Shown here in pieces: positions 1 through 6,355 of a DNA stretch of 7,256 nt (positions are counted from its first letter, which is position 1; each line of letters starts with the position of its first letter). The notes under the pieces are model-generated. The model saw nothing but the letters and a program-made list of their open reading frames with translations, made no database searches and had not been told where the DNA came from. Source of the stretch: an uncultured Collinsella sp. (GTDB lineage: Bacteria > Actinomycetota > Coriobacteriia > Coriobacteriales > Coriobacteriaceae); NCBI GenBank assembly GCA_900547285.1, contig URGF01000092.1, positions 1 through 7,256 of the forward strand, written 5' to 3'. The position numbers and the translations under genes were made by a program.

Positions 1-29
1 AGCTGGCGCGCGGGAGACAGCTTGCTCAT
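1..29 (-). CDS. rsmB: Start of a probable 16S rRNA m5C methyltransferase RsmB (partial, runs off left edge)
   Basis: Only the first nine codons and part of the tenth are visible, reading MSKLSPARQL from an ATG at 29. The ATG overlaps the fmt stop codon in the arrangement ATGA, a 4-bp overlap typical of translational coupling. RsmB (Sun/Fmu) proteins commonly begin with a short S-P-A-R-type stretch leading into an NusB-like RNA-binding domain, and rsmB is the usual gene after fmt in many bacteria. RsmB uses SAM to methylate a cytosine of 16S rRNA (C967 in E. coli). The identity is inferred from ten residues plus position, so another gene is possible; that a gene starts here is more certain than its name. 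Confidence 0.5.
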
Positions 30-946
30 GACAAAACACCCCAAGAAAGATCGGCACCCTGCAGGCCAGCAGCCCAAGCAGAAGCGGCCATAGCACGCTT
101 GCCATCAGGCTTAACCTCGAGCAACTCAACCGAGCCATCGGATAGGCCAAGGTAAACACGCTTGCTCTTAACGTCAACGGCGCCCTCGACAAGCGACACT
201 TCGGCCGGCGCAGCATCGAGCACGCGCACGGTCTTGCCGGCAATCACGCAACGAGCAGGCGCGGTATCGGACGAGGCAAACACATGACGCACGCAATCAA
301 GCGCCGCCATGTGCGGATCCAGACGCATCTCCTGCTTGGAAATCTTGGCAGCATGAGTGACGAGCGACTCATCCTGCTCAGTCCAAACAGCCGAGCCATC
401 GGCAAGCGAGGGAAGCGTATCGGCAAGCAACTTGCCACCAAGCTCACCAAGTTCCATGGTCAGAGCCTCGGCATGCTTACCGGCAACCGACGTAGAGGCC
501 TGGGCACAATAAGCGCCCGTATCCACGCCATGCCCAATGCGCATAGTGGAAACGCCAGCAACCTCATCACCAGCGAGAATCGCACGCTGAATAGGAGCAG
601 CCCCACGCCAACGAGGCAGTAGCGAAGCATGAACATTCACAATACCAAGCGGCGCCATATGCAGCACCTCATCAGGCAAAATGCAGCCATAGGCAGCCAC
701 ACAGAAAATATCGGCATCCGCAGCCTGGAGCGCCTCAACAACCTCAGGCGTTATACGATTGGCCTCAACGACCGGCAACCCCAGCTCAAGCGCCTTGGCC
801 TTAACAGGAGAAGGCTCAAGCTTCTTACCACGCCCACGAACAGCATCGGGACGAGTAATTACAAGCGCAATCTCATTCCCAGCCTCAACAAGCGAAGTCA
901 GCGAAGGCACAGCAAAATCAGGCGTACCCATAAACACAATACGCAT
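26..946 (-). CDS. fmt: Methionyl-tRNA formyltransferase
   Basis: Transfers a formyl group from 10-formyl-tetrahydrofolate to Met-tRNA(fMet), making the initiator tRNA; cytosolic. At 306 residues it has the normal family length. The N-terminal Rossmann-type domain opens with MRIVFMGTPDFAVPSL. The catalytic region reads NVHASLLPRWRGAAPIQR (residues 104-121), with the expected Asn104, His106 and SLLP loop at 108-111. The catalytic Asp is Asp142 in GVDTG. The C-terminal tRNA-binding domain (about 205-300) contains the family's VKPDGKRAMAA stretch. The ATG at 946 is preceded by a GGGGAG ribosome binding site (about 955-963), about 9 nt away. The stop overlaps the next gene by ATGA. Codon third positions are much richer in T (GCT, GTT, CGT, ATT) than in gltX, priA or metK, most strongly in the 5' half. 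A terminator-like hairpin separates it from def, so it may have its own promoter, but I could not find a convincing one. Confidence 0.97.
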   Translation of the reverse strand: MRIVFMGTPDFAVPSLTSLVEAGNEIALVITRPDAVRGRGKKLEPSPVKAKALELGLPVVEANRITPEVVEALQAADADIFCVAAYGCILPDEVLHMAPLGIVNVHASLLPRWRGAAPIQRAILAGDEVAGVSTMRIGHGVDTGAYCAQASTSVAGKHAEALTMELGELGGKLLADTLPSLADGSAVWTEQDESLVTHAAKISKQEMRLDPHMAALDCVRHVFASSDTAPARCVIAGKTVRVLDAAPAEVSLVEGAVDVKSKRVYLGLSDGSVELLEVKPDGKRAMAASAWAAGLQGADLSWGVLS

Positions 947-1049
947 AAAGAACGTCTCCCCTCAACCAAAGCCGAGACGGCTACAAATAACAGCGGAAAG
1001 CCAAGTACCCAGCCCATCCGCAATAACAATTCAACAAGAACAAATATAC

Positions 1050-1089
1050 CCAAAACCAAAGAAAGAGCCGCAATAAAAGCAGCTCTTTC
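1050..1089 (-). terminator. Intrinsic terminator downstream of def
   Basis: On the minus strand an 11-bp stem GAAAGAGCTGC / GCGGCTCTTTC (1079-1089 with 1061-1071), with one U-G wobble, closes a 7-nt loop (1072-1078). It is followed at once by a U-rich run TTTGGTTTTGG (1060-1050). This has the form of a Rho-independent terminator for the priA-def transcript, about 180 nt past the def stop. It would make fmt and the gene after it a separate transcription unit, unless read-through is common. Confidence 0.65.
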
Positions 1090-1182
1090 AGCAAAGCACC
1101 TATCAGCGAAGACGCCCATCCCTGGCCCGACGGCACCTGGGCGAGACAAGCAGCGTCAACGTAGTCCCCGGGGCGCCTGCCT

Positions 1183-1240
1183 ATATCGTCCCGCGCGCAG
1201 TTTCGCAGCGCAGCGAGAATGTTTGAGCACGGGATGATAT
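1183..1240. repeat. Imperfect palindrome / hairpin in the def 3' region
   Basis: Two 13-bp arms (1183-1195 and 1228-1240) are inverted copies differing at two positions, one a G-U wobble on the minus strand and one an A-C mismatch. They enclose 32 nt, which hold a smaller TCGC/GCGA stem (1203-1206 with 1213-1216). In the def transcript this would fold into a long hairpin ahead of the terminator. It may be an mRNA 3'-end structure, a small structured RNA, or a decayed repeat element; the sequence alone does not decide. Confidence 0.45.
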
Positions 1241-1270
1241 GTGGGCGCTCAGCACCGGGGACGGTGGGAC

Positions 1271-1807
1271 CTACTCCGTCTCGCCCGGTCGAGCGCCGCG
1301 GGCCAGGGCGTCCTGGTACTCCTTGACTGCCTTGATGCGCTGCATCGGCTTCAGTCGCTCGAACATGGTATTGCCGTGCAGGTGATCGATCTCGTGCTGC
1401 AGGCACACGCAGAACAGATCGCCCGTGGCCTCGTAGCGAATCAGGTTGGCGTCCAGGTCATACGCCTCGACGACAACGTGATCGGGACGCTCGATCTCGC
1501 AGCTAATGCCAGGGATGGAAAGGCAGCCCTCGCTAAACGGCACCAGATGGTCGCTCTGCTCAACAATGACAGGGTTGATGAGCACGTACGGGTCATAGTC
1601 ATTCTTGTCGCTGTAATCGCAGTCGATGGTGACGAGTTGAATGAGCTCGCCGATCTGCGGGGCAGCAAGACCGCAACCGCCGTTGTCGAACATCATCTTC
1701 TTCATCTTCTCGGCAAGCGCCTCGATCGCCGGGGTGATCTCCTCGATGACGGCGCACTCCTGGCGCAGACGAGGGTCGGGCGACAGTACGATTCCGTTGG
1801 CTTCCAT
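1271..1807 (-). CDS. def: Peptide deformylase
   Basis: Metal-dependent hydrolase that removes the N-formyl group from nascent proteins at the ribosome; it undoes the modification made by Fmt. All three family motifs are present (numbered from the start at 1807, 178 residues): GCGLAAPQ (44-51), EGCLS (93-97) with metal ligand Cys95, and QHEIDH (137-142) with the two metal-binding His and catalytic Glu139. An ATG two codons upstream (1813) would give 180 residues, but it directly abuts the AAAGGA ribosome binding site (1813-1818). The ATG at 1807 sits 5 nt from that site, so I prefer it. The gene begins just after priA, with the ribosome binding site in the gap, so the two are very probably one operon. 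The protein ends with a short charged tail. Confidence 0.97.
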   Translation of the reverse strand: MEANGIVLSPDPRLRQECAVIEEITPAIEALAEKMKKMMFDNGGCGLAAPQIGELIQLVTIDCDYSDKNDYDPYVLINPVIVEQSDHLVPFSEGCLSIPGISCEIERPDHVVVEAYDLDANLIRYEATGDLFCVCLQHEIDHLHGNTMFERLKPMQRIKAVKEYQDALARGARPGETE

Positions 1808-1825
1808 GGCCATCCTTTCGGGTTG

Positions 1826-4279
1826 TTACATCAAATCATAGGCGTCGACGTCAACGCTCACGCTCACGCCGCGCACGGAGCCCACCTCTTTGAGGCAGGC
1901 GTCGATATCATCAGAGACATGGTACCCTACCGGCGACTTTACAAGCAGATGGAAGCGGTAACGGTCCTTGGCTCTCTCGATTACACACGAAGCCGGACCA
2001 AGCACCTGCGGCACGGCGCTCCCCGCCCGCAAAAAGTCGGGCGCAGCGGCATGCCAGCGACGCTTGAGGAGCTTCGCGATGCGACCGATGTAGTCCCGCG
2101 CGTCATCCGCGTTCGCCGACCATACCAAGATGTTGGCCAGGCGCACGAAGGGCGGATACAGGGCGTCGCGGCGCTGGTCCAGGTCGTAGTCGGTAAAGAT
2201 CGAACGGTCGTGCTCGGCGACGGCGCGAATGACCGGATCTTCGGGCAGGTAGGTCTGGATGATGACCTCACCGGGGCGGTCCCCGCGACCTGCGCGGCCG
2301 GCGACCTGCTCCAGCAGATCGTAGGCGCGCTCCCCTGCTCTAAAATCGGGCAGTTTGAGCGCAAAGTCGGCATTGACCACGCCCACGAGCGTGACCTCGG
2401 GAAAATCGAGACCTTTAGCGATCATCTGGGTACCCAGCAACACGGCGCAATCCGCCGCATCGAACTGGTCGAGCAGCTTTTTGTGCGCATCCTTGCCACG
2501 CGTGGAATCGGCATCCATGCGAATGATGGCAACGTCCTCGGGAAGCAACTGGTGCAGAGCGTCCTCGATCTGCTGCGTGCCCAGGCCCATTTTTGCCAGG
2601 TAGCGACTGCCACATTTGGGGCAACGGCTCGTGGGCGCGGGATACGGCTGCACGCGCCAAGACGAACCGCATGTGTGACACTGCAGCGTGTGTGTGCGCT
2701 CGTGATACGTAAGCGCTGTGGAGCAGTGGTTGCAGGTGGGGACGCAGCCGCACTCGCGGCACATCAGGAATGGCGCAAAGCCACGGCGGTTATGCAACAG
2801 CACGGCCTTCTCGCGGCGCTCGACCACACGCTCCAAGCCCTCCATCAAGGGTTTTGAGAACATGGAGCGGCTGCCGTGAGAAAACTCACGGCGCAGGTCG
2901 GCAATGCGGACCGTGGGAAGCACGGCGTGTCCGGGGCGCTCGGGCATCTCGACACGCGTCCAAGTGGCACCGTTATACGTGCCACGGCGGCAGCGGTCGA
3001 GGGCCTCGGCAGAAGGCGTGGCCGACCCCAGCACGAGCGGGCAGCGATAGCGGCGCGCCATCTCGGCTGCCACCTCGCGCGCATGGTAGCGCGGACTGGA
3101 CCCCTGCTTGTAGCTGGTCTCGTGCTCCTCGTCAATGATGATGAGGCCCAGATCGCTGAGAGGGCAAAAGAGCGCCGAACGTGCGCCGACGACCACGCGG
3201 GCCGCACCGCTGGCAACCATATCCCACTGGTCCAGACGCTCCCCAGCAGAAAGACGCGAGTGGAAAACCGCGACCGTCTCGCCAAAGCGGGAGCGGAAGC
3301 GGCCGACGGTCTGGGCTGTCAGCGAAATCTCGGGTACCAGCACGCAGGCAGAGCGGCCAGCCGCGAGCACGCGCTCGATGGCGGATAGATAGACCTCGGT
3401 TTTGCCGGAGCCCGTAACACCGTCCACGAGCACCACGTCGCCGTGCACATCCAGGCGAGCGCGCTCAATCTGCGCGAGCGCTTGCTGCTGACCGTTCGTA
3501 AGCGCGACCGGCGCCTTGCCGCTTGCCGAGGACAGCGTGGTCTGCTCGCTGCAGCCACGCCAGGCGCGGCGCTCTTCCACCACCACGACGCCGCGTTTTT
3601 CGAGCGACTTGATGGTCGCCGACATACTGTTATAGAGAAGGTTGAGGTCGCGCGTCGTGACAGGACCACACTGGAGCGCCTCGATGAGTTGGCGCTGGCG
3701 GACCGCGGTCTTGGGTGGCGTGTAGTCAAAGCCTTCGGGCGTAAGCATCACCCAGCGGTTTTGGATGGGTTTGACGGCTGGACGTTCAACCGTCCACACG
3801 CCGTCGTCGCCCTTGACCACACGCGGGCTGCCGCCCGGTGGCAAAAACAGGCGCAGGCACTCGGAAAGCGTCGCGACATACTCGCGGCTCATCCAGCGCG
3901 CAATGCGTGCAGCCTCGGCGGTAAAGAGCGGTTTGCTGAGGATAGCCTCGACGGCTTTAATGCGCGCGGGGTCGAAGGCGTTGTTACCCTGCAGGTCGCC
4001 CAGCTCAGGCGCAATGTCGACAACATAGCCCGCGGCGGCACGGTTACCAAAGTGAACCAGGACCGTGGATCCGATCTGGACCTCGTTGGCAAGGGACTCG
4101 GGGATGCCGTAAGCAAACGGTTCCGACAGCGCACGGGTGGGGATGTCGAGGACCACGCTCGCATAGGCGGCAGGGGGCTCGGGCGCAGGCTTAGACTGAG
4201 CCGAGGCAGCGGCAGGCTTGGGCTTCACCGGAGCTTCCTCCGGTTCCGGCGAACCAAACAGCGACAGTTGTTGAGCCAT
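1826..4279 (-). CDS. priA: Primosomal protein N' (replication-restart DNA helicase PriA)
   Basis: Superfamily 2 3'-to-5' helicase that recognises abandoned forks and D-loops and starts replisome reloading. It has 817 residues against 732 in E. coli. Order: an N-terminal segment rich in P, A, E and K (about 1-40); the 3'-DNA-binding domain (from about 41, SVVLDIPTRALSEPFAYGIP); a winged-helix region; then the helicase core. Walker A is GVTGSGKTE (287-295), the DEEH box is 383-386 and GSAT is 418-421. The zinc-binding insertion has the canonical eight cysteines (507, 510, 516, 519, 534, 537, 553, 556). Motif V, GTQMIAKGLDF, starts at 616 and motif VI is QVAGRAGRG (658-666). All key residues are intact, so it is probably an active helicase. 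The ATG at 4279 has an AGAGG ribosome binding site 6 nt upstream. The first residues, MAQQLSLFG, contain QLSLF, the sliding-clamp-binding consensus. I see no clear promoter: most of the upstream gap is a palindromic element. Confidence 0.97.
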   Translation of the reverse strand: MAQQLSLFGSPEPEEAPVKPKPAAASAQSKPAPEPPAAYASVVLDIPTRALSEPFAYGIPESLANEVQIGSTVLVHFGNRAAAGYVVDIAPELGDLQGNNAFDPARIKAVEAILSKPLFTAEAARIARWMSREYVATLSECLRLFLPPGGSPRVVKGDDGVWTVERPAVKPIQNRWVMLTPEGFDYTPPKTAVRQRQLIEALQCGPVTTRDLNLLYNSMSATIKSLEKRGVVVVEERRAWRGCSEQTTLSSASGKAPVALTNGQQQALAQIERARLDVHGDVVLVDGVTGSGKTEVYLSAIERVLAAGRSACVLVPEISLTAQTVGRFRSRFGETVAVFHSRLSAGERLDQWDMVASGAARVVVGARSALFCPLSDLGLIIIDEEHETSYKQGSSPRYHAREVAAEMARRYRCPLVLGSATPSAEALDRCRRGTYNGATWTRVEMPERPGHAVLPTVRIADLRREFSHGSRSMFSKPLMEGLERVVERREKAVLLHNRRGFAPFLMCRECGCVPTCNHCSTALTYHERTHTLQCHTCGSSWRVQPYPAPTSRCPKCGSRYLAKMGLGTQQIEDALHQLLPEDVAIIRMDADSTRGKDAHKKLLDQFDAADCAVLLGTQMIAKGLDFPEVTLVGVVNADFALKLPDFRAGERAYDLLEQVAGRAGRGDRPGEVIIQTYLPEDPVIRAVAEHDRSIFTDYDLDQRRDALYPPFVRLANILVWSANADDARDYIGRIAKLLKRRWHAAAPDFLRAGSAVPQVLGPASCVIERAKDRYRFHLLVKSPVGYHVSDDIDACLKEVGSVRGVSVSVDVDAYDLM

Positions 4280-4311
4280 ACACCACCTCTAACGAACGGA
4301 CCTGAAAGGGG

Positions 4312-4413
4312 TGGGACAAAATAATCAGTAGAGTTTGTCCCATGGCCGATACGAGTGTCGAGCTTGTTGCGTCACTCGAACATGGGACAAACACTACTGA
4401 TTATTTTGTCCCA
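4312..4413. repeat. 102-bp palindromic (MITE/REP-like) element with nested inverted repeats
   Basis: Two 33-bp arms (4312-4344 and 4381-4413) are inverted copies matching at 32 of 33 positions. Each arm is itself a smaller inverted repeat, starting TGGGACAAA and ending TTTGTCCCA, so the 9-mer occurs four times. The 36-nt centre holds a further stem CGAGTG/CACTCG (4352-4357 with 4373-4378). No ORF or transposase is present and I see no clear target-site duplication. It fills most of the gap between the gltX terminator and priA. The form suggests a small non-autonomous mobile or REP-type element; as RNA it would make a very long hairpin and a possible RNase III target. Confidence 0.75.
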
Positions 4414-4430
4414 GCAACCCACTCATCGGT

Positions 4431-4466
4431 ACAGAAACAAGAGCCCCGCTCGGGGGAACGGGGCTC
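4431..4466 (-). terminator. Intrinsic terminator of gltX
   Basis: On the minus strand a perfect 8-bp GC-rich stem GAGCCCCG / CGGGGCTC (4459-4466 with 4441-4448) closes a 10-nt loop and is followed by TTGTTTCTGT (4440-4431). It begins 23 nt after the gltX stop codon. Position and form fit a Rho-independent terminator ending gltX before priA. Confidence 0.85.
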
Positions 4467-4489
4467 GGATACATGCGTTTACGCGTCTA

Positions 4490-5965
4490 CTATAGCGCCA
4501 TCGTGCGGGCGCGGTCGATGCGTGCCAGGCAGTCGTCGCGGCCGACGAGCGCCATGGTCTCGCCCAGCGGGGGGCTCACCATGTTGCCGCAGACGGCGAC
4601 GCGCACGGCCTGGAACACCACGCGCTTCTTAAGGTCCATCTGCTCGGGCAGCGGCTCAAGCGCGGCGTCGATGGCCTCGGCAGTCCACTTGTCCACGCCC
4701 TCGAGCGCGGCCTTGGCGGCATCCAGAATGGCGCCCATGCCTTCCTTAGCCAGGCCCTTGTTAACGGATTTCTCGTCATACTCGAGCGTCTCGGCCGTAG
4801 CGAAGATGGGAGCGGCGACGGTCACGGCGTCGGCCGGCATCTTGGTGCGCGGCTTGACGATTGCGGCAAGCGCGTCGATCCAGTCCTCGCCGTACTCGAC
4901 GTTGCCCTCGATGAGACCCGCCTCGTGCAGCTCGGGGACCATGATCTCGTCGGCAAACTGGGCATCGGACATGCCGTTGATGTACTCGGCGTTGACCCAG
5001 TCGAGTTTCTTTGGGTCGAAGGTCGCCGGGTTCTTGGAGATGCGGTCGAGCGAGAACTTGCTGGCCAGGACATCGCGCGGGATGATTGTGGTCTCGCCGT
5101 CGAGCGACCAGCCGAGCAGCGCCAGGTAGTTGACGAAGGCGTCGGAAAGGTAGCCGGCGTCGCGGTACTCCTCCACCGAGGTGGCGCCATGGCGCTTGGA
5201 GAGCTTCTTGCCGTCGGCGCCCAGGATCATGGAGATGTGGGCGAACGTGGGCACGGGCGCGCCGAGGGCCTCGTAGACCATGACCTGACGCGGGGTGTTG
5301 GACAGGTGGTCGTCGCCGCGGATGACATGGGTGATCTTCATCATGGCATCGTCGACGACGGTCGCGAAGTTATACGTGGGCGTGCCGTCGGAGCGGAAGA
5401 TGACGAAGTCGTCAAGCTCCTTGGCGTCGAAGGTCACCTCGCCGTGAACGGCGTCGTGGATAACGACGTCACCGCGGTCCTCGGGCACCTTGATGCGCAG
5501 GACGTAGGACTCGCCGGCCTCAATGCGACGACGGGCCTCCTCGGGATCGAGATCGCGGCAGCGGCGCTGATAGCCCTGGAAGGGATCCTTGCGCTCCTGC
5601 GCGGCCTTACGATCGGCCTCGAGCTGCTCCTTGGTGCAGAAGCAGGGATAGGCCTTACCCTCATCCCAAAGCTTCTGGGCAGCCTGCTTGTACAGGTCCA
5701 GGCGTCCGGTCTGGGCGTAGGGGCCAAAGTCTCCGCCCACCTCGGGACCCTCGTCCCAGTCCAGGCCCAGCCAACGCATGGCGCGCAGGATGATCTGCGT
5801 GTTCTCGTCGGTGGAACGGGTGGGATCGGGGTCGTCGATGCGCAGGATGAACGTGCCGCCGTTAGCACGGGCGAAAGCCCAGTTATAGATAGCGGTGCGG
5901 GCGCCGCCGATGTGCAGCTTGCCCGTCGGTGAGGGTGCAAAGCGGACGCGAACGTCTGATGCCAT
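4490..5965 (-). CDS. gltX: Glutamyl-tRNA synthetase (class I)
   Basis: Attaches glutamate to tRNA(Glu); in Actinomycetota without GlnRS it usually also misacylates tRNA(Gln) for GatCAB, which cannot be tested here. With the ATG at 5965 it has 491 residues, a usual length. That start has a GAGGAG ribosome binding site well spaced upstream; an in-frame ATG at 6004 would add 13 residues but lacks this support. The class I HIGH signature is HIGG (18-21) in FAPSPTGKLHIGGARTA, and KMSKS is KLSKR (254-258) in GADGKKLSKRHG. Zinc-site residues CFC (108-110) and YQRRC (132-136) are kept. The C-terminal anticodon-binding region is complete. Residues 42-47 read RIDDPD where the family normally has R-x-E-D-T-D. 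The gene is followed by its own terminator and is flanked on both sides by palindromic elements. Confidence 0.97.
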   Translation of the reverse strand: MASDVRVRFAPSPTGKLHIGGARTAIYNWAFARANGGTFILRIDDPDPTRSTDENTQIILRAMRWLGLDWDEGPEVGGDFGPYAQTGRLDLYKQAAQKLWDEGKAYPCFCTKEQLEADRKAAQERKDPFQGYQRRCRDLDPEEARRRIEAGESYVLRIKVPEDRGDVVIHDAVHGEVTFDAKELDDFVIFRSDGTPTYNFATVVDDAMMKITHVIRGDDHLSNTPRQVMVYEALGAPVPTFAHISMILGADGKKLSKRHGATSVEEYRDAGYLSDAFVNYLALLGWSLDGETTIIPRDVLASKFSLDRISKNPATFDPKKLDWVNAEYINGMSDAQFADEIMVPELHEAGLIEGNVEYGEDWIDALAAIVKPRTKMPADAVTVAAPIFATAETLEYDEKSVNKGLAKEGMGAILDAAKAALEGVDKWTAEAIDAALEPLPEQMDLKKRVVFQAVRVAVCGNMVSPPLGETMALVGRDDCLARIDRARTMAL

Positions 5966-6005
5966 GGAAATCTCCTCGATTGCAGGATGGATGTCTAACC
6001 GCATC

Positions 6006-6036
6006 AGTATAAAGCATCAAAGCGACCTCCGCACAA
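6006..6036 (-). promoter_or_regulatory. Possible gltX promoter (-10 TATACT)
   Basis: On the minus strand TATACT (6011-6006) matches the -10 consensus at 5 of 6 positions and lies about 40 nt before the gltX start. The best -35, TTGTGC (6036-6031), is weak and its 19-nt spacing is long. The call rests mainly on the -10 box and position. Confidence 0.3.
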
Positions 6037-6051
6037 AGGGCACCGACCCAG

Positions 6052-6256
6052 TCATTGGGGACAGACTTAAATGACCATTCGTTGGGGACGTTCTTCGAAG
6101 CTAACTGAACAGGAGTGTCCCAAACTGCCGTCACTTGGGGACGTTCCTAAACTGCCGGCAGAAAAGGACCGTTCCCAAGTGCCGACACATAAGGAACGTC
6201 CCCAGGTGCCGTAAGAGTGTTCCTATTGGCTGGTCATTTAAGTCTGTCCCCAATGA
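6052..6256. mobile_element. 205-bp MITE/REP-like element with perfect 26-bp terminal inverted repeats
   Basis: Terminal arms 6052-6077 and 6231-6256 are perfect inverted copies beginning TCATTGGGGACAGACTTA. The interior is built from a degenerate unit near TTGGGGACGTTCCT in both orientations: plus at 6082-6095 and 6135-6148; minus within 6111-6130, 6165-6184 and 6192-6211. The last three minus or plus units carry a CGGCA-type tail. A perfect 13-bp inverted pair (6136-6148 with 6192-6204) and a direct repeat AAACTGCCG (6122-6130 and 6149-6157) lie inside. No transposase is encoded. The form suggests a non-autonomous element, perhaps one moved in trans by a REP-associated tyrosine (Y1/IS200-like) transposase; that link is inference. 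Confidence 0.7.
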
Positions 6257-6294
6257 GTAGGTGCGGAAAGGGTGTGAATGTTTGATTTACGCGC

Positions 6295-6300
6295 TATGAT
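6295..6300 (+). promoter_or_regulatory. Probable metK -10 box (TATGAT)
   Basis: TATGAT matches the sigma-70 -10 consensus at 5 of 6 positions and would start transcription near 6307, giving a leader of about 60 nt. The -35 position 17 nt upstream (6272-6277, GTGTGA) is weak. TTGATT at 6282-6287 is too close to serve as the -35 for this box. Confidence 0.4.
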
Positions 6301-6318
6301 GTGCCCTTGCATAGAGAG

Positions 6319-6355
6319 CCCGGCGGAATGGTAACGGTCGCCGGGACACGTTTTT
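6319..6355 (+). promoter_or_regulatory. metK leader hairpin with U run (possible attenuator or riboregulator)
   Basis: A perfect 7-bp GC-rich stem CCCGGCG / CGCCGGG (6319-6325 with 6339-6345) closes a 13-nt loop. A run of five T (6351-6355) follows after a 5-nt gap, and then the ribosome binding site AAAGGA (6357-6362). It resembles an intrinsic terminator placed inside the 5' UTR. metK is often controlled by SAM-sensing RNAs, but I do not recognise a known SAM riboswitch class here. It could also be an mRNA-stabilising hairpin or the end of an upstream unit. Confidence 0.45.

Larger units (their letters stand above)
947..1270. other. def-fmt intergenic region (324 bp), no convincing gene
   Basis: The half next to fmt (about 947-1090) is AT-rich and T-rich on the minus strand; the half next to def is GC-rich. 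Structures seen, in minus-strand order after the def stop: a short hairpin CACCG/CGGTG (1253-1266), a longer imperfect palindrome (1183-1240), an intrinsic terminator (1050-1089), and the fmt ribosome binding site. A 73-codon hydrophobic reading frame from an ATG at 1119 exists, but it runs through the terminator and into fmt and has no spaced ribosome binding site, so I do not call it a gene. Confidence 0.6.

Noticed and set aside
898..1149. Small hydrophobic reading frame (73-83 residues) on the minus strand between def and fmt, resembling a membrane protein
   Set aside because: It runs through the terminator hairpin and 49 nt into fmt. Its start is TTG, or an ATG at 1119 that abuts any possible ribosome binding site. 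A second frame of the same T-rich stretch is equally hydrophobic, so the pattern reflects base composition.
1241..2857. 538-codon open frame on the plus strand
   Set aside because: It is antisense to def and priA, both of which have complete family motifs; long antisense frames are expected in GC-rich genes.
3443..4324. 293-codon open frame on the plus strand
   Set aside because: Antisense shadow of priA with no recognisable domain or ribosome binding site.
4342..4632. 96-codon plus-strand frame starting inside the palindromic element
   Set aside because: It crosses the gltX terminator into antisense gltX and has no domain-like sequence.
4925..5932. 335-codon open frame on the plus strand
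   Set aside because: Antisense shadow of gltX; composition is V/G/A/D-rich and low in motifs.
5966..6004. Upstream ATG giving gltX 13 extra residues
   Set aside because: The extra residues MRLDIHPAIEEIS lie before the conserved start of the catalytic domain, and the strong GAGGAG site lies inside them, correctly spaced for the ATG at 5965.
6052..6256. CRISPR-like reading of the repeated units in the gltX-metK gap
   Set aside because: Units alternate in orientation, vary in sequence and spacing, and are enclosed by terminal inverted repeats, unlike a CRISPR array of direct repeats with regular spacers.
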